Source: Hymenolepis diminuta (taxonomy: Eukaryota > Platyhelminthes > Cestoda > Cyclophyllidea > Hymenolepididae). From it: a stretch of DNA of 64,000 bases. The notes below the pieces were generated by a model, which was not told where the DNA came from, ran no database searches, and saw only the letters and a program-made list of their open reading frames with translations. The DNA lies in NCBI GenBank assembly GCA_900708905.1, contig CAADRB010000076.1, forward strand, positions 225,245-289,244. Direction: 5' to 3'. Made by a program: the position numbers and the translations under genes. Numbering within the stretch: the first letter of the stretch is position 1; every line of letters begins with the position of its first letter. Shown here in pieces: positions 21,968 to 34,554 of the stretch.

Positions 21968-22867
21968 CAAAGTCTATGAAAAACTATTCCACAGGGCATA
22001 CTGTTGACAATGATAAATTATGCATGAAATTCGAATTTATCAAAATGTATTGTTTATATTCGTTGGAGCTCCATTTGGAGTAAGTTTTTGTGAATTCGTA
22101 TCCCGAAAAATAGTGTAGCTTTTCCAGGTATTCAGTGCCATAAAAGGGAAATGGAAGATTAACAAGGATTGAAGCAAATCGAGGGAGCCACTTTTATTTA
22201 TCTTTGTAATGTCGATAAAACCTTGAAATTATGATTATTTGTTTATATTTATAAAGGGTTGAGAGATTTAATATTTAAATGATTGAAACACAAAAAACAT
22301 ATAATAAATAATTCCAAAATGTAACTCAATACTAGTTAGAGAATATGGATAATAGAACAATCGCTATTGTTAATATTTTTCCTAACAGGTATTTTTAAAA
22401 ATATCAATTTACTCTCAAATGTATTACTTATTAAAACGCTCTTTATTATCAAAGATAATATTAATATATTAATATCTTAAATATCTGGATGGTATAAAAA
22501 ATTCAATTTACGAGGAGAAACAATGTCGTCAATCTATTGAAGTATTGCAATAATGCCAACTATAAATAAAGTTTTAGTTAAAGTTAACAGTTAAAATTAA
22601 AAATTCCATCATAGTCTTTTACTACTTAATATACGATTTAATTAATAGTCCAAACTAACCCTGTTTAGAGAGGGTTTAGCAAGAATTAATCGGCATTACC
22701 TTATCACACCTTTAAATAGACTTGATTCGTGAATATTCAGTTCTCCTTATTGATAGCTGGTAAATTCTTCTATTAATAGGCCATAAGATCCGCAACTCTT
22801 TTACGCACTGACCCATACTTCAGCCTTAACTGTCAGTTACTCATCAATAAACAAAGAACACGAAATC

Positions 22868-22970
22868 CGTATCCCATTTTGCCTGTTCCTCACAGTCTGG
22901 GTTGTCCCCTCTCCGTGCTGACTCCTTCCTCTTCCTTACCACTTCCCTTCTCTTTGATTCTTTTTATTCA
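22868..22970 (+). repeat. Fragment shared with 42584-42700
   Basis: GCCTGTTCCTCACAGTCTGG here corresponds to GCCTGTTCCTTACAGTCTGG at 42598. Both are followed by a CT-rich tract and a CATTNATT string. It is probably another piece of the polypyrimidine LTR-like family. Confidence 0.5.
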
Positions 22971-23514
22971 TTAAAAGCTTTTGCTTCCCCTTCCCTTTAG
23001 AAGATCTTTATTTTCATGAAGGTATGTCTGACCTTATTTGGTCTCAGCATTAAAAATAACTTTAATTGAACTCAGAGCTGTTTCAATTCCTTTAGCCTCT
23101 AGTACAAATAACCATACCTCGCCTGAAGAAAGACTAGTGTAATTTACCATAAAATCACCATACTAGTAATAACTACCCCTAATTCAGTAAAAATTCAAGA
23201 CAGTTGAGGACGTAGATCTTCACTCAGAGTCTCCAATTTGTTGCAATACGATTGTAATTGGGGTGAAATTCAGTGCTAATATTCTTTAACGCCAAACAGG
23301 TTTAAATGGAAGGAGATTGGAGGATGATTCTATGAATTTTCCAAAATTACACATTATTCGCATTTTCAATGAAAACGCTCCGATTTTTCGTCCCCTGTGA
23401 TTCAAAACTCCTATCTGTCACGTCTAAACGTATTTATCGTTCCTCACTTACTATTACCGTACCATTTAATTAAAAATACACTGCATTCATATTTTCACCC
23501 GCGTCCTTGCTCAA

Positions 23515-23720
23515 GTGACTCATATAAACTGTCTTTGTATTTCCACACACGCGCGCAGACTCACGCATGTCATTCGTCGGCTCCTACTTTTCCCTCTCAT
23601 CTTCTCTCTCCCTCATCTCTCTTATTTGCTCGAATTCCACTCGCGTTTTATTCAATACGAGTTGGTCTACGCAACTCTTTGTGCTTTACTTTTTGGAGTT
23701 GCTGTTAGCTGCCAGCCGTG
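23515..23720 (+). mobile_element. LTR-like fragment, polypyrimidine family, copy B
   Basis: Same order of landmarks as copy A: TATA-like box at about 23522, CACACACGCGCGCAGAC, CT-rich tract, TTCAATACGAGTTGGTCTACG, then GCTGTTAGCTGCCAGCC. Two overlapping open frames here (up to 103 codons) are composition artefacts of the CT-rich tract. Confidence 0.4.
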
Positions 23721-26700
23721 AGTTATTACTCCAACTTTAACAAGATTAATTAATAGCAGGAAGATTATAACCGTAATAGACTCCAAAATAATATTCAGTC
23801 ATTTATCAGAAATAGAGTAGTCTGACAGTTTTCCCACAACTTGATTTGACATGTATTTTCACATTCATTTTAGGCCAATGAAATTAAGGCATCATGAATT
23901 CCCCACACCTCGGATATCAAACCCCTTACTTTTTTATTATTAAGAGGGTAGAGACTGTGAACTTAACAACTTACAGTAAGTCATAAAAAGGAAGTTCACT
24001 TCTATAAATATTAATTCATATTATTCAATAGATGACCGTCTTCAAATAAGATCGTTCTATCGAAATGGAAGCCACTGAATGCTTCTAAATAGTTCAAAGT
24101 GTGCTATGAGACACGAAAACTTTATTTTCAAAAAGATTTCGAGTAGCCTCAAGACGCTTTTACGGTTTCGGAATTCAAAGCATTTTTAACTGTAGCTGAT
24201 TAAATTAGGATGATTAAGTGATTACGTTTTTATTTTTTTCCATTTAAAAATTTTCAGTCTTTTTCTTGAAAAATATTGAGACTTTCAATTATTAAGTTTT
24301 GTGAAAATTCATTTAATACAATTTAATGGCAAAATAACAAAAAATGTTTTGGAGGTAATTCAAATACCGTAAAAATATTTACTGATACAAAAAAAACGAT
24401 TATAAAAATCAAAATTTTAATTTAAAATTAATAAAACTAATACAAAATTGTAATTGCATTAAAATTTATACCTAAAGTTTTGAATTATTGATTGGTATTA
24501 TTGATTTTTTCAATTCACCAACAGTAAAATCCGAATCTCATTAAGTTGCGGTTTCCACTTTTCTGAAGAAATTCAAATAAAATATTTAGAGAAATTTATA
24601 AATTACGATACAACTTTTGCTTAATTAAAAATAGCTTTTCTATATTTGTTAGTAAAAATAATTAATGAAATTCATAATTAATCACTCACAGCTGTAACGA
24701 ATTCTGCGTGGGTTGATGGAATTAAACTCTGAAGGAAAGAGAAAAATACCATAAATTAGAAAGAATTAGAAGAAAAGTCATGCATCTAATTTAAAATACT
24801 TTTATTTACTTTAAAAAATTTATTTATAGCAAAAATTTATTTTCTACCATGGCGCCAATCTCTGAAGATTGTTTTATCCTAACAGTTAAGCGTGTTAATA
24901 CTGTTATTGAAATATAAACTCAAAATAAAACTTAACCAATAGATTATAAAATTATATATTATTATAAATTTATGAAAAATAAACATTTTCGGAATGAATC
25001 ATCAAATTTTCACAAAATTTCAAGTTTGTTTATCAATTCAAAATTGTCGTAAGAAAATCGTTTTACGACCAAAAGTAGAGGACTTGAGCATCAAAATGTC
25101 TTAGGAAAACATAAAGGAGAATTCTTCTCTTCAAATAATATAAAAATACTCCCAGTTTGCTTTGGGTAAATTTTATTAAACTCTTCTATTTATAATTACT
25201 TAAGCTATTATCATGCTACAATTTGTATTTTCAAGAAAAAGTTCCCCTATCTTATAATAATAAAGAGCTTTATGCCACTGAAGATGGGATCAGTGCCATC
25301 ACTCAATCTTTTAACCCGGTAAATTAGGATAAACAGATCCTAAACACAAGGTAAGCTACTTGGAGATCTTGGTTTCAAGATTGAACTCTCATAACCAGCC
25401 TCTCACTTCCCGTCAATGAAAATTACTACGGAAGCTATACAGCCACTCTTTCAAACCGTATCTTTAACATAACCTATTGTTCTCTTTTCATCAGTTTATT
25501 TATATTGAAGTGATTGTTCTCACAGTGATAGCCAACCCTCACCCTTTACATATGCTCAAATTTCAATTACGCACCCCTTATTGCATATTTTTATTGCATA
25601 AACCAAAGTTTAGTTACATTTCTTTAGAATATTTGAGTAAATATTAGAAAGAATGTTCTGGATGCAATCTAAACTTAATTCACAAATTACACACTGGGAA
25701 TATGAATAAACACTTGCTTAAGTGAATTGGCGCCTTAAATTAAAATTCTCCCAACAAAAAACTCCATCAATTTATCTGATCATATAAACAAAAAAGGCCT
25801 TTTAGGTAATAAACGGATGCCATATCCATCGAAACCTATTAATTATTAAATTTTAAGATTAAATTCTTGTTTTATATAACCTGCAATTATTCTCCATTTT
25901 TATTATAAATATTAATAATAATATAAAATAAAAATTAATTGCCAAAAAATATGAATAGTGTAAAGACTTACGGAGCATTCTGTGGTTTGAAAAAGTCAAT
26001 TCACTGTCGCTGAATTGCAGTTGTTTAAATTCCTTTGTTTTAGCTACAAATCTTGCGTTATTTAAACTTACAGGCCTTTAATTATGAAAGTGGAAGTGGC
26101 GTAGTCGACCCATTGTTTACCTTGGTCAAATAGGATGCAAACTCTCCAATGCAGTCATACGAACCCTAATTTTGTTGTGAAATGCAAGGCTAAAATGAAT
26201 GTAAATGAGGGCAAACCATGGTTTTTGAAAATCGAAATTGTTTTAAATTTGAACTCAAATCGAACGCTTTTAACAATGAGAGAAGAATCTTTAACCATAA
26301 CCGTAGCCCCGTGTAGACTTTAGTATCGAGACTAAAATCTCTCTAATTTAGCTTTCTCCTCTCCACAGTACGTTGTGTACTTAGGCGATTTAGCCCCTAT
26401 CCACTGTGTTTTTTATTTTTCCTATGGATTTTTGTTTAAATGGATTGTATACAATATGAAACATTTGCTCTTGAAGACAGACACGTATTACAGTCGTCGT
26501 CTGATTGCTTTGGAAGTTGAGTACCACTAAATGCCTCAGATAGTACAATTCTTTCAAGCAAAGAGGCATCAATCGCAACTTGATCGAAATGGAAATTGTT
26601 GTTTTCAAGAATAAACTTTCCTAATTTAACATCCATATCTCCTTATGAATTTTATATTGATCACTTCTCGATGAACCGGACCGAATAAAATTTTATAATC

Positions 26701-29109
26701 CCAACTACTGGAGACATGATAGCTACCTCAATTTGGCTGTTTTATGATTATATAAACTGTTTAATATTATATAAGATCATTTATTTTCCCAACCCTGGAA
26801 GAAAAAATGTATTAAAGGGACTGGGCATCACATAACTGAACAACCAGTCAGAAATCGAGGTCAAGAATCATTAAATGTGACTTTCGGAAAGTGAAAATTG
26901 TTATAATTTCAATTAATAGATTTGTGCGCATTTAATAAGCGCATTTTTACCATCATTAAAAAGAAATTTCAAAAAAATTTAATTATTGATATGCATATTT
27001 AATAGGGTAAATAAAATCTACAATTTTTTTGTTTTTATTAAATGAGAAGAGAATTACTTTAAATAGAGTTCTACATCAAATATTAACTTCTTAAAAATTC
27101 ACAATTTAGCCAATTTCCTGATTGTTTTTAAAAATTGTTTTCATTTAATGATATAATTCTTTAATTCTGCTATATTTTGGAAAGTGTCATAGACACAAAG
27201 GTACACTTGGCATACTACTTAATTACAAACTGAAACTATATATTACGTCGAAAATCAGCATAACTCCCTCTGTGAAAGTAATTCTCGTAGTCTCTTTGTT
27301 TAATTATATAAATATATATAATTAATTAATTATGCACAAACTCTTTTATGATAGTTTCAATACATTCTAATGAGTGGATGAAAAACGATCCTCCTTCACA
27401 GCTGATTATAAGTAATATCTTGATCGGAAGATTTGCTTACTTTCACACTATGCATTAATACTTCTGATAAGTATAAAACTAAGAAAATATTTTTTCATAT
27501 TAAGGCATATTTGACGAAGGTGTCACAAAGGTAAAGCCATTTTTTAAAATAGGTGTCAGAGACACGACTCAGCTGGTTTTGTTGAATACTAAAAATCACA
27601 GTAAACGCTGTAAAAATACATTAATACATTCGATCAACTATAGATATGAAGCATCACACATCTTACCAACATCAAGAATAAGGTAAAAGTCATGATTTCT
27701 CTGAGTTGACTGAAAAAAGGAAAGTTCTTCCTCCTCCAGTAGAGGAAAAATCAGCAAAAAATTAATATACTCCTTAATAAAAATACTATTGCTTCTGTAA
27801 ACACTCCAAAAATGCACTTCTAGCTGGACTATGTACTGCACCCAATTAAAATATAAGCCTCTGACAGTACATCGGTAGAATACCCAAAAATTGCGAAATA
27901 TATTAATTCCGCTCTTGGGAGAATAATGTACTGCAAAGCCACCAAAAATATCTGCAACAGGTCACGGAGATAATACTGTTGCTACAGTTGTTTACATCCA
28001 GCAGGTTAAACAGGAAGAATCTGGAATATGAGCCAATTATTTAACATTTATTAACGCTTTTATGATAAATGTTTGGCTTCCTAGTTGGCGGTGTTTAAAC
28101 GACTGCGCATTCAGACATGAGTGTAGAAAATTGATAACTGATAAACTAGTTCACGAGAGATGAAATGTGCTAATTTTGTTCAGTTGTATCGAGTATAATC
28201 ATTTCGGTTTCCTAATAAGCAGGTTATGGCATTTTACTTAATAAAAGTGGGCTTAAATTTAATCGGATCGCTGTATGCAAACCTTAGTATTTAATTACTC
28301 AGTAGTTCGAAGCTGATATTGTGCCATTATCAATCTCCCCTATATTTTGCAATTAGATGATTTTGTTTGGGAGTTTATTAAAACTTCTTATTTTTTAAAA
28401 ATTCTCAGAATTTTGGGAGAGAAAATGGTCAGAATTGTCTAATGAATTAGCTGGGTCAGTTAGTAAACAATCTCACAAACAAATTTCGGAAGCAAATGAA
28501 AAGGAATTTCTGTTTTTATAAGTGTTTGTTAACGTCATTCAGTTGTATAAGCCTGTACAATTCTGGAAGTAAAATTTTGTCTAATTTCAAACTAATTAAA
28601 TTTGATTTATGGAACACATGATAAAAAATACAAACAAATAAATAACTTCATCGATATAAACAATCATTAAGCGCTAAATTTATCGATTAGTTTTCAACAC
28701 AAATCTAAATCAGCGATCTTTAAAATCATTCAGTCCAGAAATTCAAAAGAGTAACAAACATTAATTAAAATTTTCAGAACCGTAATCGTCTAATATTGCT
28801 CTGCTCTCTACAATAAATACGATCTAATTCTGGAAAATTCATTCTTTGGCTGAAAAGCCATCAAAAATACCTAATCATATTTGGCAGTATCAAACTAAAA
28901 TTTTCACCTCTCTCATTTTGTTAATTTCAATGGTGCAAACTGAAAAAACAGCGCAAAAATGCATATTATTAAATGAAAAACTACTTTATCTCTTGAACAT
29001 CTAGGAAATTAATTTAATTTAATTTAATTGCTTCATTACACACAAAAGATGAAAGATGATAGAAAGGAAAAAAGCAAGAACAATATTTCAATTAAATCAA
29101 TCTGTGAGT
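23721..29109. other. AT-rich intergenic DNA, no gene seen
   Basis: Low-complexity A/T sequence with scattered open frames under 75 codons (26135, 26390, 27638), none with a domain, splice context or paralogue. It includes the 3' flank of the dehydrogenase gene at 29110, where I see no canonical AATAAA. Confidence 0.55.
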
Positions 29110-30017
29110 TCAAGCTAAACGCAGAGCGGCATCAATACGAATTGTCGTTCCATTGAGCATTCTATTTTCAACTACTGTCTTGACGAGATCAACAAACTCC
29201 TCGGGTTCACCCATTCGATGTGGGAAGGGAATTTTGCTTAATAGCCTAGACATGACTTCATTCGGTACACTGCTGGTCATTTGAGTTCTAAAGGCACCTG
29301 GAGCTATAGTGACGCAACGTATTCCATGTTGAGCGAGTTCCCTCGCAACCGGGAGGGTCATTCCGACTACAGCTGCTTTGCTACTTGCATAAGCGGACTG
29401 ACCTACTGATCCCTCAAAAGCAGTGATGCTTGCAATGTTTACTATTACACCACGTTCTCCATCCTCTTCCGGGTTGTTTTTTGCCATTGACAAAGCAGTA
29501 AGGCGTATGACATTGAAGGTTCCAATAACATTTACCTAAAGCGAAAGGAATATAATGGGTATGGGTAAATAGTATGTACATGCATGACACGCTCAAAAAG
29601 GCGGAGATCATGAGATTTATCTTCAGAAACACTAATAAGATTTTGAGTAGTTTCAATACCAGCGCAATTGATGACGCAGTTAATTCGGCCAAAGTTTTGC
29701 TCAGCTTTTTCAATTGCCCTTTTGACAGACTCTTCTGATGTAACCTAAGAGAGAAAAAAGTGAAAAATAGATCAAACTTACGTCGGTTTCCGAAAAAATT
29801 ACATCACCTGTAAGTTCGTCAACGTAAGGAGAGCGTTTGATATCGCAAATTAAAACCTTGGCACCGTAGCTCAGCAGTATTTTGGCCGTTGCGAAACCCA
29901 ATCCTGAAGCACCTCCAGTAACAATAGCACAAGTGTTCTGAACTTATATGAAAATATATTGCAATTATATTCGGTTTGGACTCATAACTAGTCAATGACA
30001 CTTACACAGAGCTTCAT
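29110..30017 (-). CDS. 3-hydroxyacyl-CoA dehydrogenase type-2-like SDR (HSD17B10 family), copy A
   Basis: Four exons: 30017-30006, 29937-29782, 29744-29580 and 29535-29110. The introns are 68, 37 and 44 nt, all GT-AG and phase 0, and give 252 aa (human HSD17B10 has 261). It is a classical short-chain dehydrogenase using NAD(H). Residues 11-18 TGGASGLG form the nucleotide-binding loop, with NCAG at 82-85. N113, S147, Y160 and K164 form the catalytic tetrad, and IAPG (188-191) precedes the substrate loop. The C-terminal MLNGTTIRIDAALRL matches the family end. Known relatives are mitochondrial, act in isoleucine and fatty-acid oxidation, and serve as an RNase P subunit; which role applies here is inferred. 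The first exon codes only four residues. The next in-frame stop upstream leaves no other ATG, so this start is forced unless a further exon exists. Its tandem paralogue lies 1.7 kb upstream on the same strand. Confidence 0.93.
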
Positions 30018-31614
30018 TTTCCGATTAAAAAATATTCGAATCTGCGGCAAAACAGTTATAATTCAGAAATCACCAATGAAAATGTGGCCATGAAAGCAAA
30101 TTTATACGTTAAAACTATATAATCTTTTACTACATAATACTTAATTTAGCATTTTAAACAACTTATAAATATTAAATTATTGACGGCATTGCATAAACTT
30201 ATACTGGTATTTAAATACTTTGTTTTAATTCCATAATTTATATTTTTTTCATTTTATTTGTAATGATGTATTACACTGTTGAATTATTGAGTATCATTTA
30301 AAGCACCATTTATAAACAGTATCAGCTATATTATTCTGATTCTCTTGGCCGTACTCATTTATTTAATTTAATGCCACGTTTTATTATGAATAGTTGTTAC
30401 TATCTAAATTAAAAAAATATATAATTTCATCGCCGTTTCTGTGTTAAGCCTAAGATAACATTGAGAAACTTGTAATAGACGTAATAATCACGCTTTTAAC
30501 CCCTCTATGCTGCACTCTAAATGTATAATCCTGTCAATTAACCAAAAGGACGCTATGACGTGTACCTCATTCTCTTTATTCTCTAGCACAATTTCAAAAG
30601 ACATGGACATGTAATCTGACATATAAAATGACTAGACGAAATTTAATTAACAGTATAGTGCACAAGGGCCTATATCATAGTTAAAGTAATAGCCAAAGGG
30701 TTACCACAGTAGAGAACTTTTAATCCCTTGGTATTTATATAGATTTACAATGTCTAGAGCAGATAATCATTCTGGCAATCCATTCCATTTCGTTTACAAG
30801 GTGTTTAAAAGCAAATTCTTTCAAATCTTTTAGAATTTTAAATGAACTGGATCACACTACGACCGTCAAGAGCTGTCACGGCTACGATCTCAATAATAGA
30901 TTTCCAATGTTTTAAGAAACAGAAAAACAAATTCATATGTATAATTGGATTTTCAGTTTAAATTACTTTAAATCCCAATTAAATAATTTCATTATCAGAG
31001 AAAAGAGTTCTTTTACAACACTATATGATACATGCATGTATACAGATTTTTTCATTCATATGCACCTGTAATATGGAAAGGTTAATTAGCTTTCAGAAAA
31101 ATTTATTCAGCATGGATGCACCAACATTCGATCAAGAGCCTTTAGTATTCAAACTAGCGCATATGTGGACTCATATANNNNNNNNNNNNNNNNNNNNNNN
31201 NNNNNNNNNNNNNNNNNNNNNNNNNNNAGTGCCCTAACATTTATATGAATTTATTTTGATCGCTCATCAGACCAACAAAGGATGCTCAGTAGTAAATTCC
31301 ACTTAGCTTGTTGTAATTTATCCCCTTGGTCACAACTCCGTTTCCACTCACGCTGAGCTGACTAATATCCCTTGCTCCCACAAACCCCTCCCCTCCCAAT
31401 AAACGCTCACTATTCATCACCTGTATTTTGTCAGGTGGCAGTCCAGCTTGAGTAATGAGATTCATTGCAACCAGCGTTCATTTCTGTAGTCTAGTTACGA
31501 AACCACTAAAACCAAATTCTATAACATCACCCACGCTATTCCTGACATCATCTCCCTACCTGCAATTTCTTCTTACATAAATAAAAACAAGCACGGGTAT
31601 TAATCAACAAATCT
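30018..31614. other. Spacer between the two dehydrogenase genes, with assembly gap
   Basis: It holds the probable promoter of copy A, a 50-N gap (31178-31227) and a CT/CA-rich patch at 31300-31560 that looks LTR-like (AATAAACGCTCACTATTCATC, GTCAGGTGGCAGTCCAGC) but matches no other block well enough to call. Confidence 0.45.
31178..31227. other. Assembly gap (50 N)
   Basis: Run of N between the two dehydrogenase genes. The true distance between them is therefore uncertain. Confidence 1.
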
Positions 31615-31620
31615 TTTATT
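31615..31620 (-). terminator. Candidate poly(A) signal of dehydrogenase copy B
   Basis: The minus strand reads AATAAA about 57 nt past the stop in exon 5b. There is no such signal between exons 5a and 5b, so both transcript forms would probably end here, with 5b sequence serving as 3' UTR when 5a is used. Confidence 0.5.
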
Positions 31621-31676
31621 AATGTGAATGACTGTACAAATTGGCTATCAGTAAGGAAAGGGAGAGGGAGGAGAGG

Positions 31677-33362
31677 TTAAGGTCCCAATCTGAGAGCTCC
31701 GTCCAAACGAATTGTAGCCCCATTGAGCATTTTATTGTCTATAATACATCTCACAAGGTGAACAAATTCCTCTGGACGACCAAGACGGTTGGGGAAGGGG
31801 GTACACTTTACAAGGTGATTGATGGCGCCTTTAGGTGTCTTCGCTATTCCTGTTGGCGACACAGTATCGAAGATACCTGCAGATTAGAGGGAAGACACAG
31901 AAGTAGTATTTACAAGTGGACTAATCTACCACCAGCATCCAATCGGAGCGTGACTCCATTGAACATTTTATTGTGCAAACAAGTAACTACAGCATCGGCA
32001 AACTCGCGTGGATGACCTTGACGACTAATAGCCAATTGAATGTCATTTATATATTCCAGCACTTCAGGCTGAACTTGTCGATCACCGAAGAGCAGTATGC
32101 TCTCAAATAACCCTAAATTAAAGATAGAAACACTGTTATTCACCGATAAAGAAACTTAAGCACACATAAAAAACAGTCCCACTTGTCTATCTACATTCTC
32201 AAATTATGAGTAACATTATGGTCTTTTTAGAATACCCGCATTTTGACAAAATTGAATACTTTCGTCAAATCAATCACAGATTGCTAAACTTATTCAGGTT
32301 TTTCTAAATGCTGTGGAATGGCTACCTTTAAGATTACCTCTTACAGAGTCATGACAAAAAAGCTCCCTCAAATTACAACAAAAACCAGACAGAAGCCACA
32401 AAATGCCAATCTAGTACTCTTGGTATATTCAATCGATGATGAAAATAGTTTAAAGACTAGTCTTTTTGAAGATATCAATATCCAAATACATTTCAATATA
32501 AGTTCAACTTTAGATCATTAACAAGAATCCTGATTTACACAGACCACAATTCATTGCAGGCAAGAGATCTGTATATTCACGCATTATGTGATAATTTTAA
32601 AAAGTAAACTAAACATACAGCATCCTTATGATCATCAGACAATCAAAATATTTATTAACTCACCTGGGGCGATTGTAACACATCGAATACCGTGTCGAGA
32701 TAGGTCCCTTGCTATAGGCAGGGTCATTCCAACTACAGCGGCTTTACTTGCTGCATAAGCGACTTGGCCAACTTGACCTTCGAATGCCGACGTGCTAGCG
32801 GTATTAATTATTACTCCGCGTTCACCATCTTCATCTGGTTCATTATTAGTCATCGAAAGAGCGGCAAGTCGAATCACGTTGAAGGTTCCGAGAGCATTAA
32901 CCTAAAGCTGCAACCATAAAACTTTTCAACTTACTTTCATAACCCTTTCAAATTCATCTAGGCCATGTGAACTATTGGTAGAGTTCGCAATTGTTTTACG
33001 AGTTATACCAACTCCGGCGCAATTGACAACACAATTAATGAACGAAAACTTAGATATGGCGAGGTCAATGGCCTGCTTGACTGCAGATTCTGATGTGACC
33101 TAAGAATATTTAAATAAAAATTTAATCGAATACTTACATCAGTTTCAGAAAACACTAAATCATGTTGAAGTTTAGTGATTTCGTCAGTTTTATTAATATC
33201 ACAGACGAGAACTTTGCAACCTTGTTCTAATAGTTTCTTCGCTGTAGCAAATCCAAGACCTGATGCTCCGCCAGTGATAACAGCTGAAATTTTCTTGGAA
33301 AAAGATAAAGTAACACTGATATAACCTACCTTAGCCGATAGCATATTCGCCGAAAACCGCAT
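31677..33362 (-). CDS. HSD17B10-family SDR, copy B, with two alternative terminal exons
   Basis: Exons: 33362-33330, 33293-33138, 33099-32935, 32901-32664, then either 5b (31876-31677; protein 263 aa) or 5a (32112-31910; 264 aa). Introns 1-3 are 36, 38 and 33 nt. Exons 2 and 3 (156 and 165 nt) are the same length and phase as in copy A, which shows tandem duplication. NAD-binding TGGASGLG lies early in exon 2. N120, S154, Y167 and K171 are the catalytic residues, and [12 protein letters not shown] and MTLPIARDL match human HSD17B10 closely. Intron 4 splits the Gly codon of IAPG in phase 1 and is absent from copy A. Exon 5b gives the canonical end ([29 protein letters not shown]). I start at 33362; an in-frame ATG at 33443 would add 27 residues. 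The expected role is NAD-dependent hydroxyacyl-CoA or hydroxysteroid oxidation, probably mitochondrial. Confidence 0.92.
31910..32112 (-). CDS. Alternative terminal exon 5a of dehydrogenase copy B
   Basis: The acceptor TTTAATTTAG joins exon 4 in phase 1, as exon 5b does, giving IAPG followed by [12 protein letters not shown]. The frame then runs to a TAA at 31910-31912. The segment is homologous to exon 5b and the family C-terminus ([17 protein letters not shown] against [17 protein letters not shown]). It differs strongly in the substrate-loop region: no PFPxRLG motif, with SRQGHPREF in its place. The reading frame is intact over 67 codons, which argues against a dead relic. It could be a mutually exclusive last exon or the leftover of a second duplicated gene. 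Confidence 0.8.
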
Positions 33363-34554
33363 GTTTTTATAATAGGCTATTTGCAAATAACTTGAATTAA
33401 GCCAATCATAATGCGACCTTAAGGGTCTGTATTTTCTTCGCATTATTACGATAAATATTTCCGTGATATTTTTTAATAAAGTTATCGTTTTATTTTATAA
33501 AGTATGTGCACTGTAATTAGTAACTCCTTTCTTCCAGAGCATATTACGGCCACCGGTCCGCAGAACTCCAATTCCTTTCTCTTATCTGTATTCATAAAAG
33601 TAAAAAATTCTTATTCAGATCTCCATCACCAGCAGTATTCGTTTGGTTTCGAATTTTAAATTTACTGATATTTGTTTGAAAAATCACTACCCCAAATACA
33701 TAAGATAGTTTATTTAAACTTGCAACTTCGTTAGATGCGAAAAATAAACAAAATTCCAAAATAAGTCGAAAAATTTGTCTTCAAATGCATTGCAATCTAG
33801 CTAGTGATTAATCCTTTTTGTATTATCTGTACTCAGTGTTCTCAGGCAATGTTAGTACTTTCAGACTAATTATGCTATTCATAGCGTGAATAATTATAGG
33901 ATATACTTGATCTAATCATTCTGTTCATATAAAATTCAGAACCTTTAATTCAACCTTTAAACAATATGAATTTTAAGTTCTTCCGATTATTTATATATGA
34001 AACCAGGTTGTTATTTCTCTCAATTTTGGGAAGTGACACAATCATTTAGTAAGTATTAATTAATGGAGAACCTTCTACAAAATTCCCTTTTCGGTCCAAA
34101 TTTTATATCTGAACACGTTCAAGCTATAATAAAATCACATGTGATGCTAACCTTAAATTTGAAAGTTAAGATAGAAGGGTATAAAAATATAAAATTATTT
34201 AACGTGTTGCAAAATCAACATCTATTAGGCACCATCCTTAGAAAATAAGCATTCAAGCTGTTGGTATTCCACAAGATTTTCAATAGTCACAATCAAATGC
34301 TCTTTTGGATGAGAGATAATTAATAACTTATACCATGAGACTTGGGCCTGAGATAGATTGAAGGTAATTGTTGAGTTAAAGTGTTGTTGAGCTACATATC
34401 CCACTTCCTCTATTCAAAATGACGCTTTTATTACAGAAATAACATTTTTATTAAATGAAAACATTTATTATTTTTATCTGAGGGTATTTTTTCTAATTCA
34501 AATTAACCTGACAATAAAAATTAACGCATTTTTTATATCAGAAGATCTCATGTC
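33363..34554. other. 5' flank of dehydrogenase copy B and intergenic DNA
   Basis: No gene seen. The open frame at 34063-34248 has no recognisable motif. Confidence 0.5.

Noticed and set aside
23397..23721. Plus-strand open frames of 103 and 68 codons
   Set aside because: They sit on the CT-rich tract of an LTR-like fragment, in two frames at once, with no domain.
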